Assembly: GCA_937973575.1 (NCBI GenBank)
Contig: CALJKH010000076.1
Span: 1-18,743, forward strand
Source of the DNA: an uncultured Solirubrobacterales bacterium
GTDB lineage: Bacteria; Actinomycetota; Thermoleophilia; Solirubrobacterales; Solirubrobacteraceae
Direction: 5' to 3'
Length of the DNA stretch: 18,743 bases
This document shows positions 1 through 6,546 of this stretch, piece after piece; position 1 is the stretch's first letter, and every line of letters begins with the position of its first letter. The position numbers and the translations under genes were made by a program. The notes under the pieces are model-generated. The model ran no database searches and had not been told where the DNA came from. It saw nothing but the letters and a program-made list of their open reading frames with translations.

Positions 1-561
1 CTTCTGCTCGACCGCCTTCGCGCCGGTGGGCGTGACGCACGGGCACTGGCTGGACTCACAATCGCTGCCATCGGCCCAGGCACCGCCAAGGCGCTTGCCG
101 CGATCGGAATCGAGGCTGACATTGTTCCTCAGCGCTCAATCACTGAGGCTCTAGTTGAAGCACTCGCGGCTTCCGAGAACACATTCAAGAAGGCAATGGT
201 CGTTCGTGCAGAGGAAGCTCGCGATGTTCTTTCAGAATCGCTGAGGGCGGCTGGAACCGAAGTGACAGTCGTCCCGCTCTACCGGACAGTTCGAGAGGAC
301 CTCTCTGCAGCCGAGCGCGCAGCCCTCGCCACTGCCGACACAGTTACCTTCACCTCAGCCTCAACGGTTCGCAACCTTCTCGAATCCTGCGGTGGAGTCG
401 AGGGACTCGTCAACGCAGATGGCAACCGTCCTCGCCTTGCGTCAATTGGCCCGATAACAACTGCAGAGTTGAACGCCCATGGACTCACACCGGAAATCGA
501 GGCCACCCAGCACGATGTTCCTGGACTTGTAGACGCGCTAATCGCAGACGCTGAGGCGTAG
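1..561 (+). CDS. hemD: Uroporphyrinogen-III synthase, C-terminal part (5' end outside window)
   Basis: The reading frame is open from the first base of the window, and 186 residues are visible before a TAG stop. HemD closes hydroxymethylbilane to uroporphyrinogen III, the branch point to haem, sirohaem and cobalamin, in the cytoplasm. The visible part fits the two-lobed HemD fold: an 'IAAIGPGTAKAL' segment near residue 21, then 'VVRAEEARDVL', 'VPLYRT', 'TFTSASTVRNL' and 'LASIGPITTAEL', which are the recurrent signature stretches of the family. Roughly the first 70 residues of a normal HemD are missing at the window edge. In many Gram-positive bacteria HemD is fused behind the CobA methyltransferase, and this cannot be judged here. 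birA follows after two bases, so the two are probably co-transcribed. An internal ATG at 196 is not the start, because conserved HemD sequence lies upstream of it. Confidence 0.9.
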   Translation, partial: LLLDRLRAGGRDARALAGLTIAAIGPGTAKALAAIGIEADIVPQRSITEALVEALAASENTFKKAMVVRAEEARDVLSESLRAAGTEVTVVPLYRTVREDLSAAERAALATADTVTFTSASTVRNLLESCGGVEGLVNADGNRPRLASIGPITTAELNAHGLTPEIEATQHDVPGLVDALIADAEA

Positions 562-563
562 TA

Positions 564-1271
564 GTGGCGCGGCTCGGTGAACCGCGCATCCATCACGCGG
601 AGACAGGCTCAACCAATGAGGAGGCACGCAACCTTGCCTCCGCTGGAGCTACGCACGGCACACTCGTAACCGCCGACTCCCAAACAGCTGGCCGCGGTCG
701 ACAAGGACGAGTTTGGAGCGCGCCGCCAAAGTCAAGCCTCCTCTGTTCACTGGTCCTGCGCGAGCCTCCCAATCTGCTCCCACTTGCTGCTGGCCTTGCT
801 GTGGCCGACATAGTCGCCCAACATGGCTTCTCAGCAAAGGTCAAGTGGCCAAACGATGTACTCGTCGACGACCGCAAGATCGCTGGAATCCTCGCCGAAG
901 GGCGGCCAGCTGAAGGCTGGGCAGTCCTGGGGATTGGAATCAATGTCGCTACCCGCATTGAAGACCTACCTCCAGAGCTGCATGGAACGGCAGCAACACT
1001 TGGCTTGACTTCGGACGATGTAGAAGAGGTACTTGGGCAGCTGTTGGCAGCGCTCGAGGTACGCCTTGCTCAGAGCGACGGAGTTCTGCTCGACGACTTC
1101 CGCGACCGTGATGCCCTTCTAGGGCGCGAGGTCAGCTGGTCAGGAGGCGTCGCCAGCGGAGTCGGCGCTGGAATCGACGGAACTGGGCGACTCATCGTCA
1201 CCACTCTTGACGGAGCGCGAGTTCTTCTTGACGCGGGCGAGGTCCACCTCGGCCCCGTCGCCAGCAGCTGA
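564..1271 (+). CDS. birA: Biotin--[acetyl-CoA-carboxylase] ligase
   Basis: The protein has 235 residues. It activates biotin to biotinyl-AMP and attaches it to the lysine of biotin carboxyl carrier proteins in the cytoplasm. Visible motifs are the substrate-proximal 'GSTN' (15-18), the biotinyl-AMP loop 'GRGRQGR' (43-49), 'KWPNDV' (94-99), 'DRKIAGIL' with the expected lysine (103-110) and 'GIGINV' (123-128). An SH3-like C-terminal domain occupies about 185-230. There is no N-terminal helix-turn-helix, so this is the monofunctional type rather than the E. coli-type repressor. The start is a GTG two bases after the hemD stop, which gives the expected N-terminus ('IHHAETGSTNEEA'); coupling to hemD is likely. 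Its last 132 coding bases lie antisense to the end of the convergent helicase gene, in exact codon register. The conserved BirA C-terminal domain lies in this overlap, so the birA reading is the constrained one. Confidence 0.95.
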   Translation: MARLGEPRIHHAETGSTNEEARNLASAGATHGTLVTADSQTAGRGRQGRVWSAPPKSSLLCSLVLREPPNLLPLAAGLAVADIVAQHGFSAKVKWPNDVLVDDRKIAGILAEGRPAEGWAVLGIGINVATRIEDLPPELHGTAATLGLTSDDVEEVLGQLLAALEVRLAQSDGVLLDDFRDRDALLGREVSWSGGVASGVGAGIDGTGRLIVTTLDGARVLLDAGEVHLGPVASS

Positions 1272-3899
1272 ATCAGCATCCGGCTTCTTCACAGGCTTAC
1301 TCCGGCGGCGAGTTCTATTGCGAGGCTTCGGCTTGGGTTCAGCGTCAGCTGATTCGGGCGTCTTAGCCTCAGCCGCCTCGACCTGACCCTCTTGAGTTGC
1401 GGCTGGCAGCTTCTCCTCGGTGGTGGAGTTAGCCCCACCTTCAACCTGCGGCTTACGGCGAGCCGGGTCCTGCTGGCGTGAGCCGCGCCTACGGCCTCGG
1501 CCCTTGCCGCCACGCTTGGGGAAGTTCTTCAGAAGTTCACGAGCCAAGGAGCTGGGCTTCCTCGCCTGCACGTTCCATGCCTCGCGGAGCGTCCGTTCCG
1601 CTTCAGGTGAGTGGGCTGTGGATGCTGCGAGGATCGATGCTGCCAAGCGACGATCCATGTCACGGGTGATGTTTGCGATCTTCTTCGCGTTCTTCGCGTG
1701 AGCTTGCCCCGAGCTGTTGACGAGCAGGCCGAGCAGGCGCTTCGTCTCGGGCCAACGCTGGACGGCATATTCCTCATGCAGCTCGCGCGTGGCCTCAGCG
1801 AGGCGGCGAGTCCAAGCCGACACCTGCTCCCGCGAGCCAACCCGCTGGTCAGCTATTGCAGTCAGGAGCATTCGTGCTGCTTCACGGCGCTCGTCACGAC
1901 CCCATGTGATCGCGTGATCAACCGCATCGTCGAACGCTTCCGCGTCGCCGGAGTTGGCAATGTCTTGAACAGCCCGGATCTTGACTTGGCCAGAGTTATT
2001 GCGGGTCAGGGCACTGAGGCGGAACTCGCGCTTGAGGTCACCCTGCTTGTCAAAGTCGAGCATTGCTCGCGCCTTGCGCCAGTTGGCAGGTTGAACCTTC
2101 CACCCTGCAAGCTGCGCCCAAGCGCGTTGCTCGCCATAGTCAAGGTGCTCGACGGCAATTCGCCAAACATCGCGCTTGAACACTTCTACACGGCGCGCCT
2201 CATCGGTTGTGACTGGAAGGACTCGCTTCTCAACCTTCATTCGCTTGCCGCGACTGCGGCGAACTGGGCCGATCACGATTGCTCCGCCACGGTAAACATC
2301 CCGGTCGAGCAGGGAGTGCAGAGTCACGATTGGGTCATCGTGCTTTGTTGCGGGGTGGACAAAGTCCACGACGATTCCCGACTCCTTGCCAGGGTGACGA
2401 CGGGTAACACGACCTACCCGCTGCTGATAGATCCGCTTTGAAGCGGTCGGGGCAAGGTGGAAGCAGACAGTTGCTCGGGGTGAGTTCCAACCCTCAGCCA
2501 GCAGCTGCGCGTTGACGAGCACGTCAATCTCGCCAAGCTCGTAGTCAGCGAGGATTCGTGCGAGCTCACCCTTCGGCGTCTCGCCGCTTACAGCCTGAGC
2601 CTTGATTCCAATCTGCTGGAAGGCCTCGGCCACGTTGTAGGCGTGGCGCACACCGGCGGTGTAAACAACTCCAGGCGTATTGCCAAAGCGTGTCTTGTAG
2701 AGGTCAGCGACTGCCAAGTTGAAGGGCAGCTGGTCCAGTACCTCGGCGAGCATCTCTTGGTCGAACTCTGTGTCAACCTCGCCCCGTCGAAGCGGAACCT
2801 TGGCAATCGTCCGGACCCCGGGTCCTGGAGGGATGCGGATGCAGCGCAGTGGCGAGATCACGCCACGGCGAGCTGCCTGCGCCAGATCGAACCGCGATGT
2901 TTGAGTTGGGAAGAGGTCGGTGACATGACGCGCGATCAATGCGCCGGTTGCAGTCATGCCGATGAAGATTGGGCCTTGCCACTGGCGGATCGCTGCGCTG
3001 GTCTTTTCGCCAAGGGCAGTGTGGGCCTCGTCGCAAATGACGATCGCGTAAGCCGAGCTGATCTTGCCTGCGTTGCGAACAAACCATTGGTAGGTCTCAA
3101 CTGTTACTGGTCCGTCGGAGCGGTCCTCGTCGTCGAGCATCGGTGGGCAAATGCGGTCCTTATAGCCACGATCTTTCAGTTCGCTTTCGAACTGATCAAC
3201 GAGGTTGCGGCGGTGGGTGAGGATTAGGACGCCGCCTGTGCGGGATGCCTCAACAAAGCCCAGCGCTGCGACGCTCTTGCCCGCTCCCGTCGCGTGCTCG
3301 AACCAGAATCTACGACCCTGATTCGGATCGTCGAGGACTTCGCTTGACGCGAGCTCGTCCTCGTCGCCTTCAGACTCCTCACCAGAGAGTGGCCCTTCAA
3401 AAGTGTTGTCCTCCTCAGGCTCCTCTTCGATCTCGTCAAGGTCAGCCTCAATGCTGCCCTCTTGAGTGTCGTCCTCTGCGGGAGCCTCGGGAGCTTCCTC
3501 CTTCTCGCCTTCAATCAGCTCTGGGGCCAGGCCAGTCTTAGCAACGCCCTGAGACTCCGCGAGGAGCGCAGTAAGGGTGCCGGAGAGAGCATCAATCTGG
3601 TGAACACCAAGAATGGTGCCGTCTACAAGGTGCGGCTCCTCCTGGTCTAGGACTCGCTCAAGCCCGAGCATCAAAGACCATGTCCGGCGCCAAGCCCGGG
3701 TGGGTGACTTCTCCCCAGCTTCAATCTCAGCTATTGCATCGTCAAGTGCTTGGCGGCGCGGAGTGCCAGGCGCCAGTGCGACAGCTGGGTCTGCGTCTGG
3801 CAGGAGGAAGGGTTCCCGAGCAAAGTCGGACGCCCGCTCGATCATGGCGGCGTCATAGGGGAGTGCGACATCTGCTGCCGCTGTTCTGGTTTCGCCCAA
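1140..3899 (-). CDS. SF2 DEAD/DEAH-type helicase with acidic insert and charged C-terminal tail
   Basis: The protein has 919 residues and is an SF2 nucleic-acid translocase of the broad SSL2/RadD/ResIII-like group. Motif I is 'ATGAGKS' (203-209), motif Ia 'LTHRRNLVDQF' (227-237), motif II 'DEAH' (290-293), motif III 'GMTATG' (314-319), motif V 'AQLLAEGW' (464-471) and motif VI 'QQRVGRVTR' (492-500). The core is therefore complete and probably active. Odd parts: a very acidic segment at about 131-190 directly before motif I, a helical region at about 560-790 that I cannot assign, and a low-complexity tail (793-919) with arginine/lysine clusters at 795-808 and 855-872 alternating with acidic/serine stretches. 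The predicted start is TTG without a clear Shine-Dalgarno; ATG codon 19 (base 3845) is an alternative. It stands alone on this strand, divergent from the thioredoxin gene and overlapping birA at its end. No endonuclease or methylase neighbour supports a restriction role. A role in DNA repair or RNA remodelling is only inference. Confidence 0.85.
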   Translation of the reverse strand: MGETRTAAADVALPYDAAMIERASDFAREPFLLPDADPAVALAPGTPRRQALDDAIAEIEAGEKSPTRAWRRTWSLMLGLERVLDQEEPHLVDGTILGVHQIDALSGTLTALLAESQGVAKTGLAPELIEGEKEEAPEAPAEDDTQEGSIEADLDEIEEEPEEDNTFEGPLSGEESEGDEDELASSEVLDDPNQGRRFWFEHATGAGKSVAALGFVEASRTGGVLILTHRRNLVDQFESELKDRGYKDRICPPMLDDEDRSDGPVTVETYQWFVRNAGKISSAYAIVICDEAHTALGEKTSAAIRQWQGPIFIGMTATGALIARHVTDLFPTQTSRFDLAQAARRGVISPLRCIRIPPGPGVRTIAKVPLRRGEVDTEFDQEMLAEVLDQLPFNLAVADLYKTRFGNTPGVVYTAGVRHAYNVAEAFQQIGIKAQAVSGETPKGELARILADYELGEIDVLVNAQLLAEGWNSPRATVCFHLAPTASKRIYQQRVGRVTRRHPGKESGIVVDFVHPATKHDDPIVTLHSLLDRDVYRGGAIVIGPVRRSRGKRMKVEKRVLPVTTDEARRVEVFKRDVWRIAVEHLDYGEQRAWAQLAGWKVQPANWRKARAMLDFDKQGDLKREFRLSALTRNNSGQVKIRAVQDIANSGDAEAFDDAVDHAITWGRDERREAARMLLTAIADQRVGSREQVSAWTRRLAEATRELHEEYAVQRWPETKRLLGLLVNSSGQAHAKNAKKIANITRDMDRRLAASILAASTAHSPEAERTLREAWNVQARKPSSLARELLKNFPKRGGKGRGRRRGSRQQDPARRKPQVEGGANSTTEEKLPAATQEGQVEAAEAKTPESADAEPKPKPRNRTRRRSKPVKKPDADSAAGDGAEVDLARVKKNSRSVKSGDDESPSSVDSSADSAGDAS

Positions 3900-4024
3900 T
3901 TGAAGGGATGAGGATTATTTGTTCTTCCGACAAGCCCTAATACGGGCGGCGCCGGGGAAGGGCCGAAGTACTCGACCGGCGGGGAGTGGCAATCGGAGCC
4001 AAATCCCACCTGCTTCCTACTCAG

Positions 4025-4040
4025 GATAATAGCGATTATC
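4025..4040. promoter_or_regulatory. AT-rich perfect inverted repeat, possible operator or two-way -10
   Basis: Two perfect six-base arms, GATAAT and ATTATC, are separated by AGCG. The site lies in the 185-base region between the divergent helicase and thioredoxin genes, 44 bases before the thioredoxin start. Each strand reads GATAAT, one mismatch from a TATAAT -10 element, so it could be a regulator site or back-to-back -10 elements. I see no convincing -35 element at the right spacing on either strand. Confidence 0.35.
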
Positions 4041-4084
4041 AGGCGTTTTGCGCTGTCCGCGGTAGCCTCTGCCACTCTGGTCTT

Positions 4085-4657
4085 ATGAAACTCGTGACGC
4101 TCACTCACCCTGTTGCAGCTGCACTGCTTACAGCAGTGGTTATCGCTGGGTGCGGGGCGAAAGCAAGCTCAGACGTAAAAGCGCCGTCATACGCAGAGCT
4201 AAAGAGTGGTCTAGCTGGATCCTCTCCCCGCCTCGCCCTGGTTCACTCCGAAATGGGAAAGGTGCTCACAACTGGAAAGGTCGGGTTCAGCAAAGTGCTT
4301 GCCGGGCTGAAGGGCTACCCGGTTGTTGTCAATGTTTGGGCGTCCTGGTGTGGACCCTGCCGAATGGAATTTCCTGTCCTCGGCCAAGCCTCCCTCAAGT
4401 ACGGCAAAACAGTTGGCTTCATCGGGGTCTCCAACCGGGACACAGTCCCGTCGGCTCAAAAGTTCCTAACCACTCACCCAGTTGGCTACCCCTCCTTTGA
4501 TGACCCCAACGGAGCGATCTCCACAACGCTAGGAATAGCGAACGGGCTGCCAGCGACAATCATCTTCAACACCTCCGGAGCTAAGGGCTATGTCCATCAA
4601 GGCCCCTACGAGACCGTTGAAGCGCTGGCCACCGACATTGAGCGTTACGGGCACTAG
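4085..4657 (+). CDS. TlpA-like thioredoxin-fold lipoprotein (thiol-disulfide oxidoreductase)
   Basis: The protein has 190 residues. The frame is open further upstream to 3986, but the ATG at 4085 gives a textbook lipoprotein signal: 'MKLVTLTHPV', a hydrophobic stretch, and the lipobox 'IAGC' with Cys23. The mature protein should be anchored outside the cytoplasmic membrane. The thioredoxin fold is clear: 'VVVNVWASWCGPCRMEFPVL' carries the WCGPC redox pair (Cys89, Cys92), and 'GLPATII' holds the cis-proline loop (Pro156). This is the TlpA/ResA/redoxin class, which reduces or oxidises extracytoplasmic protein thiols; in other bacteria such proteins often serve cytochrome c or oxidase maturation. 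No cytochrome gene lies in the window, so the partner is unknown. Its TAG stop overlaps the GTG start of the next gene by one base, suggesting translational coupling. Confidence 0.88.
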   Translation: MKLVTLTHPVAAALLTAVVIAGCGAKASSDVKAPSYAELKSGLAGSSPRLALVHSEMGKVLTTGKVGFSKVLAGLKGYPVVVNVWASWCGPCRMEFPVLGQASLKYGKTVGFIGVSNRDTVPSAQKFLTTHPVGYPSFDDPNGAISTTLGIANGLPATIIFNTSGAKGYVHQGPYETVEALATDIERYGH

Positions 4658-5130
4658 TGAGCACCGAGGCACCTACCGCAAGCCTCCAAGGCAATGACTT
4701 TGACGGCGAAATCCGCAGGGTTCGCGATGCGGCCGAACTGACCGCAGCGCTGGCTATTCGCCAACGAGTCTTCTGCATTGAGCAGGGAGTGCCAGTCTCC
4801 GACGAGGTTGACGGCCGTGACTCAGAGGGACTCCACCTTGTGGCAGTCAAGGACGGGACTGTCGTTGCCACATGCCGAATCTGCTTCGTTGGTTCAACCG
4901 CCCAGTTCAGCCGGTTGGCCGTGGATCAGGCTTGGCGCCGCCACGGAATTGCCACCCTCCTACTGGACCTAGCTGAAAGCGAATGCCGCTCGGCTAAGAC
5001 CCGGAAGATGGTCTTGCACGCGCAGACCTACGCTCTCTCGCTCTACGAAAAGACTGGTTGGCGCGCACGCGGAAGGATCTTCCGTGACGCTGGTATTGAT
5101 CACATCGCCATGGAGAAACGGCTTGCCTGA
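4657..5130 (+). CDS. GNAT-family N-acetyltransferase (ElaA/YjcF-like)
   Basis: The protein has 157 residues and starts at a GTG that shares one base with the previous stop. It has the GNAT fold: 'RQRVFCIEQGVP' (35-46) is typical of the ElaA/YjcF branch, and 'FSRLAVDQAWRRHGIATLLL' (84-103) contains the acetyl-CoA pyrophosphate-binding loop of form R-x-x-G-x-A. This is followed by 'YALSLYEKTGW' (125-135), the usual C-terminal motif. The reaction is transfer of acetyl from acetyl-CoA to an amine; the substrate cannot be deduced. Its last eight bases overlap the beginning of the galT-like gene, so it sits inside a tightly coupled four-gene chain. No unusual composition was noticed. Confidence 0.88.
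   Translation: MSTEAPTASLQGNDFDGEIRRVRDAAELTAALAIRQRVFCIEQGVPVSDEVDGRDSEGLHLVAVKDGTVVATCRICFVGSTAQFSRLAVDQAWRRHGIATLLLDLAESECRSAKTRKMVLHAQTYALSLYEKTGWRARGRIFRDAGIDHIAMEKRLA
5112..5125 (+). promoter_or_regulatory. Shine-Dalgarno that fixes the TTG start of the galT-like gene
   Basis: GGAG at 5112-5115 lies seven bases before TTG at 5123-5125, inside the end of the acetyltransferase gene. The frame has an ATG at 5084, but the TTG has the better ribosome site and gives 'MPEIRTDPIGG', the N-terminus expected for GalT proteins. Confidence 0.6.
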
Positions 5131-6115
5131 AATCCGCACTGACCCGATCGGTGGAACCCGAGTGGTTATCGCTGACGACCGGGCTGATCGCCCCGGCGCG
5201 TTTGAAGCACCAGACCCGAAACGCGACCTGAATCCGGAGGCTGACCCCTTCGCCGAAGGCAACGAGCACATGACCCCACCTGAGCTCTGGGCTGACAGGC
5301 CCGACGGTGGGTCACCAGACACCCCTGGTTGGCGGGTGCGAGTAGTCCCAAATCTCTACCCAGCACTCAGCCCAAGGTCAGACGAGCCGGAGCCCAACGC
5401 TGACCCTGATCTGTTCGGTGCCAAGGCTGCAACGGGGCAGCATGAGGTTGTCATCAACAGCCCTCGTCCAGTGCAGAGCCTGGCCGCCCTCACGGCCGAG
5501 GAGCTGGCCCTGGCGGTCGATGCCTGGCAGTCGCGACTCGCCTTTCACGAAGGATCTGCCTGCCGCCACCTCTTCGTAAATGAGGGGCTGCAGGCCGGAG
5601 CGTCACTTCCCCACACTCATGCTCAGCTAGTCGCGATGGACTTCGTTCCGGAGCGAGTTGCCCGGGAGCGCGAGGCGTTCACAGCTCATGCCTCGAGAAC
5701 AGCCGGAGCGAACCTGCTCTCCGACCTCCTCGCAGCTGAGGTCCGGGGGCGCGATCGCATCGTCCATGTCGACGAGGAGTCCGTCCTGCTTGCCCCTTGG
5801 GCATCGACAGCCTCATGGCAGTTGATGCTGGTCCCGCGAAACCCCGAGCCCGACTTTGCCACAGCTACCTCCAACTGCTCGGCCATGTTGCACACAGCAT
5901 TGAAGGTCCTAACTGCACAGTTTGGGAACACTCCACCTCTAAACCTATGGGTTCGGAATGCACCCTCTGGCGCCGATCACTGGTGCTGGCGAATTGACAT
6001 TCTGCCGAGGCTCGCCCAGCCAGCTGGAATCGAACTTGGAACCGGCCTGCATGTAAACCCCGTCTCCCCTGAGCGAGTCGCAACCGAACTGAAGGCCACC
6101 CTCTCCTCTCTATGA
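5123..6115 (+). CDS. galT: GalT-family nucleotidyltransferase (galactose-1-phosphate uridylyltransferase-like), zinc ligands absent
   Basis: The protein has 330 residues from the TTG start. GalT exchanges UMP between UDP-glucose and galactose-1-phosphate through a uridylyl-histidine intermediate (Leloir pathway, cytoplasm). The active-site motif is intact: 'GASLPHTHAQ' (159-168) carries the nucleophile at His166 and Gln168. 'EIRTDPIGGTRVVIA' at the N-terminus, 'VVPNLYPAL' (74-82), 'HEVVINSP' (107-114) and 'WQLMLVPRN' (232-240) are further family stretches. Oddly, the usual CPFC zinc pair reads 'DPFA' (41-44), and the histidine expected after 'SP' reads 'RP' (115-116), so the structural zinc site seems lost. 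No galK, galE or galM is nearby. It may act on another nucleotide sugar or phosphate, like other members of the HIT/GalT superfamily. The stop overlaps the dtd start in ATGA. Confidence 0.82.
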   Translation: MPEIRTDPIGGTRVVIADDRADRPGAFEAPDPKRDLNPEADPFAEGNEHMTPPELWADRPDGGSPDTPGWRVRVVPNLYPALSPRSDEPEPNADPDLFGAKAATGQHEVVINSPRPVQSLAALTAEELALAVDAWQSRLAFHEGSACRHLFVNEGLQAGASLPHTHAQLVAMDFVPERVAREREAFTAHASRTAGANLLSDLLAAEVRGRDRIVHVDEESVLLAPWASTASWQLMLVPRNPEPDFATATSNCSAMLHTALKVLTAQFGNTPPLNLWVRNAPSGADHWCWRIDILPRLAQPAGIELGTGLHVNPVSPERVATELKATLSSL

Positions 6116-6546
6116 AGGCGCTTGTCCAGAGAGTCAAAGAGGCGTCGGTCACAGTTGACGGCGAGGTAGTGGCTGAGATTGGCCCTGGCCTTCTGGTTCT
6201 CGCCGGGGTCACCCACGGTGACGGGCCAGAGCAGGTTGAGCGCCTAGCTCGCAGGATCCTTGCGCTCCGGGTGTTCCCAACGGAGAAGGCAGACATGGAC
6301 GGTCCTCTGGGCGACTACAGAGAGATCCTTTGCGTCAGCCAGTTCACGCTTTACGGCGACACTGCCAAGGGCAACCGCCCCAGTTGGGGTGGGGCAGCAC
6401 CTGGCGAGGTTGCTGAACCGCTTTGGCAGGACCTCTGTGCCGCCCTCGGTGCGAAGCGCGGTGTGTTCGGGGCGATGATGGATGTTGCACTCATTAACGA
6501 CGGGCCAGTCACCCTGACCCTTGAGGAACTACCCAGCTCTGACTAA
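6112..6546 (+). CDS. dtd: D-aminoacyl-tRNA deacylase
   Basis: The protein has 144 residues, the normal family length. DTD hydrolyses D-aminoacyl-tRNAs, and glycyl-tRNA(Ala), so that wrong amino acids do not enter translation. Both signature stretches are present: 'SQFTLYGD' (76-83) and 'NDGPVTL' (129-135), the latter with the Gly-cisPro pair that enforces chiral rejection. 'FGAMMDVALIND' leads into it as in other members. The ATG start overlaps the galT-like stop by four bases (ATGA), pointing to translational coupling. At the other end the TAA stop shares bases with the TAG stop of the convergent oppF gene, leaving no intergenic terminator. It is the last gene of the thioredoxin-GNAT-GalT-DTD chain; I see no functional link with the first three. 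Confidence 0.96.
   Translation: MKALVQRVKEASVTVDGEVVAEIGPGLLVLAGVTHGDGPEQVERLARRILALRVFPTEKADMDGPLGDYREILCVSQFTLYGDTAKGNRPSWGGAAPGEVAEPLWQDLCAALGAKRGVFGAMMDVALINDGPVTLTLEELPSSD

Noticed and set aside
1611..2441. 276-codon open frame on the plus strand inside the helicase gene
   Set aside because: It runs antisense to the conserved helicase part, shows no recognisable protein motif, and is explained by codon bias of the real gene on the minus strand.
2643..3227. 194-codon open frame on the plus strand opposite the helicase core
   Set aside because: It covers the DEAH and motif III region of the real gene on the other strand; its translation resembles no family.
1140..3899. Helicase as part of a restriction-modification or phage-defence island
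   Set aside because: No methylase, nuclease, toxin, integrase or tRNA-insertion signature is near it; the neighbours are housekeeping genes.
3986..4084. Longer N-terminus for the TlpA-like protein starting at 3986
   Set aside because: It would place 33 extra residues before a complete lipoprotein signal peptide and cover the likely promoter; the ATG at 4085 fits much better.
5084..5122. ATG at 5084 as the GalT start
   Set aside because: It would add 13 residues unlike the family and lacks a ribosome site; TTG 5123 with GGAG seven bases upstream gives the expected N-terminus.
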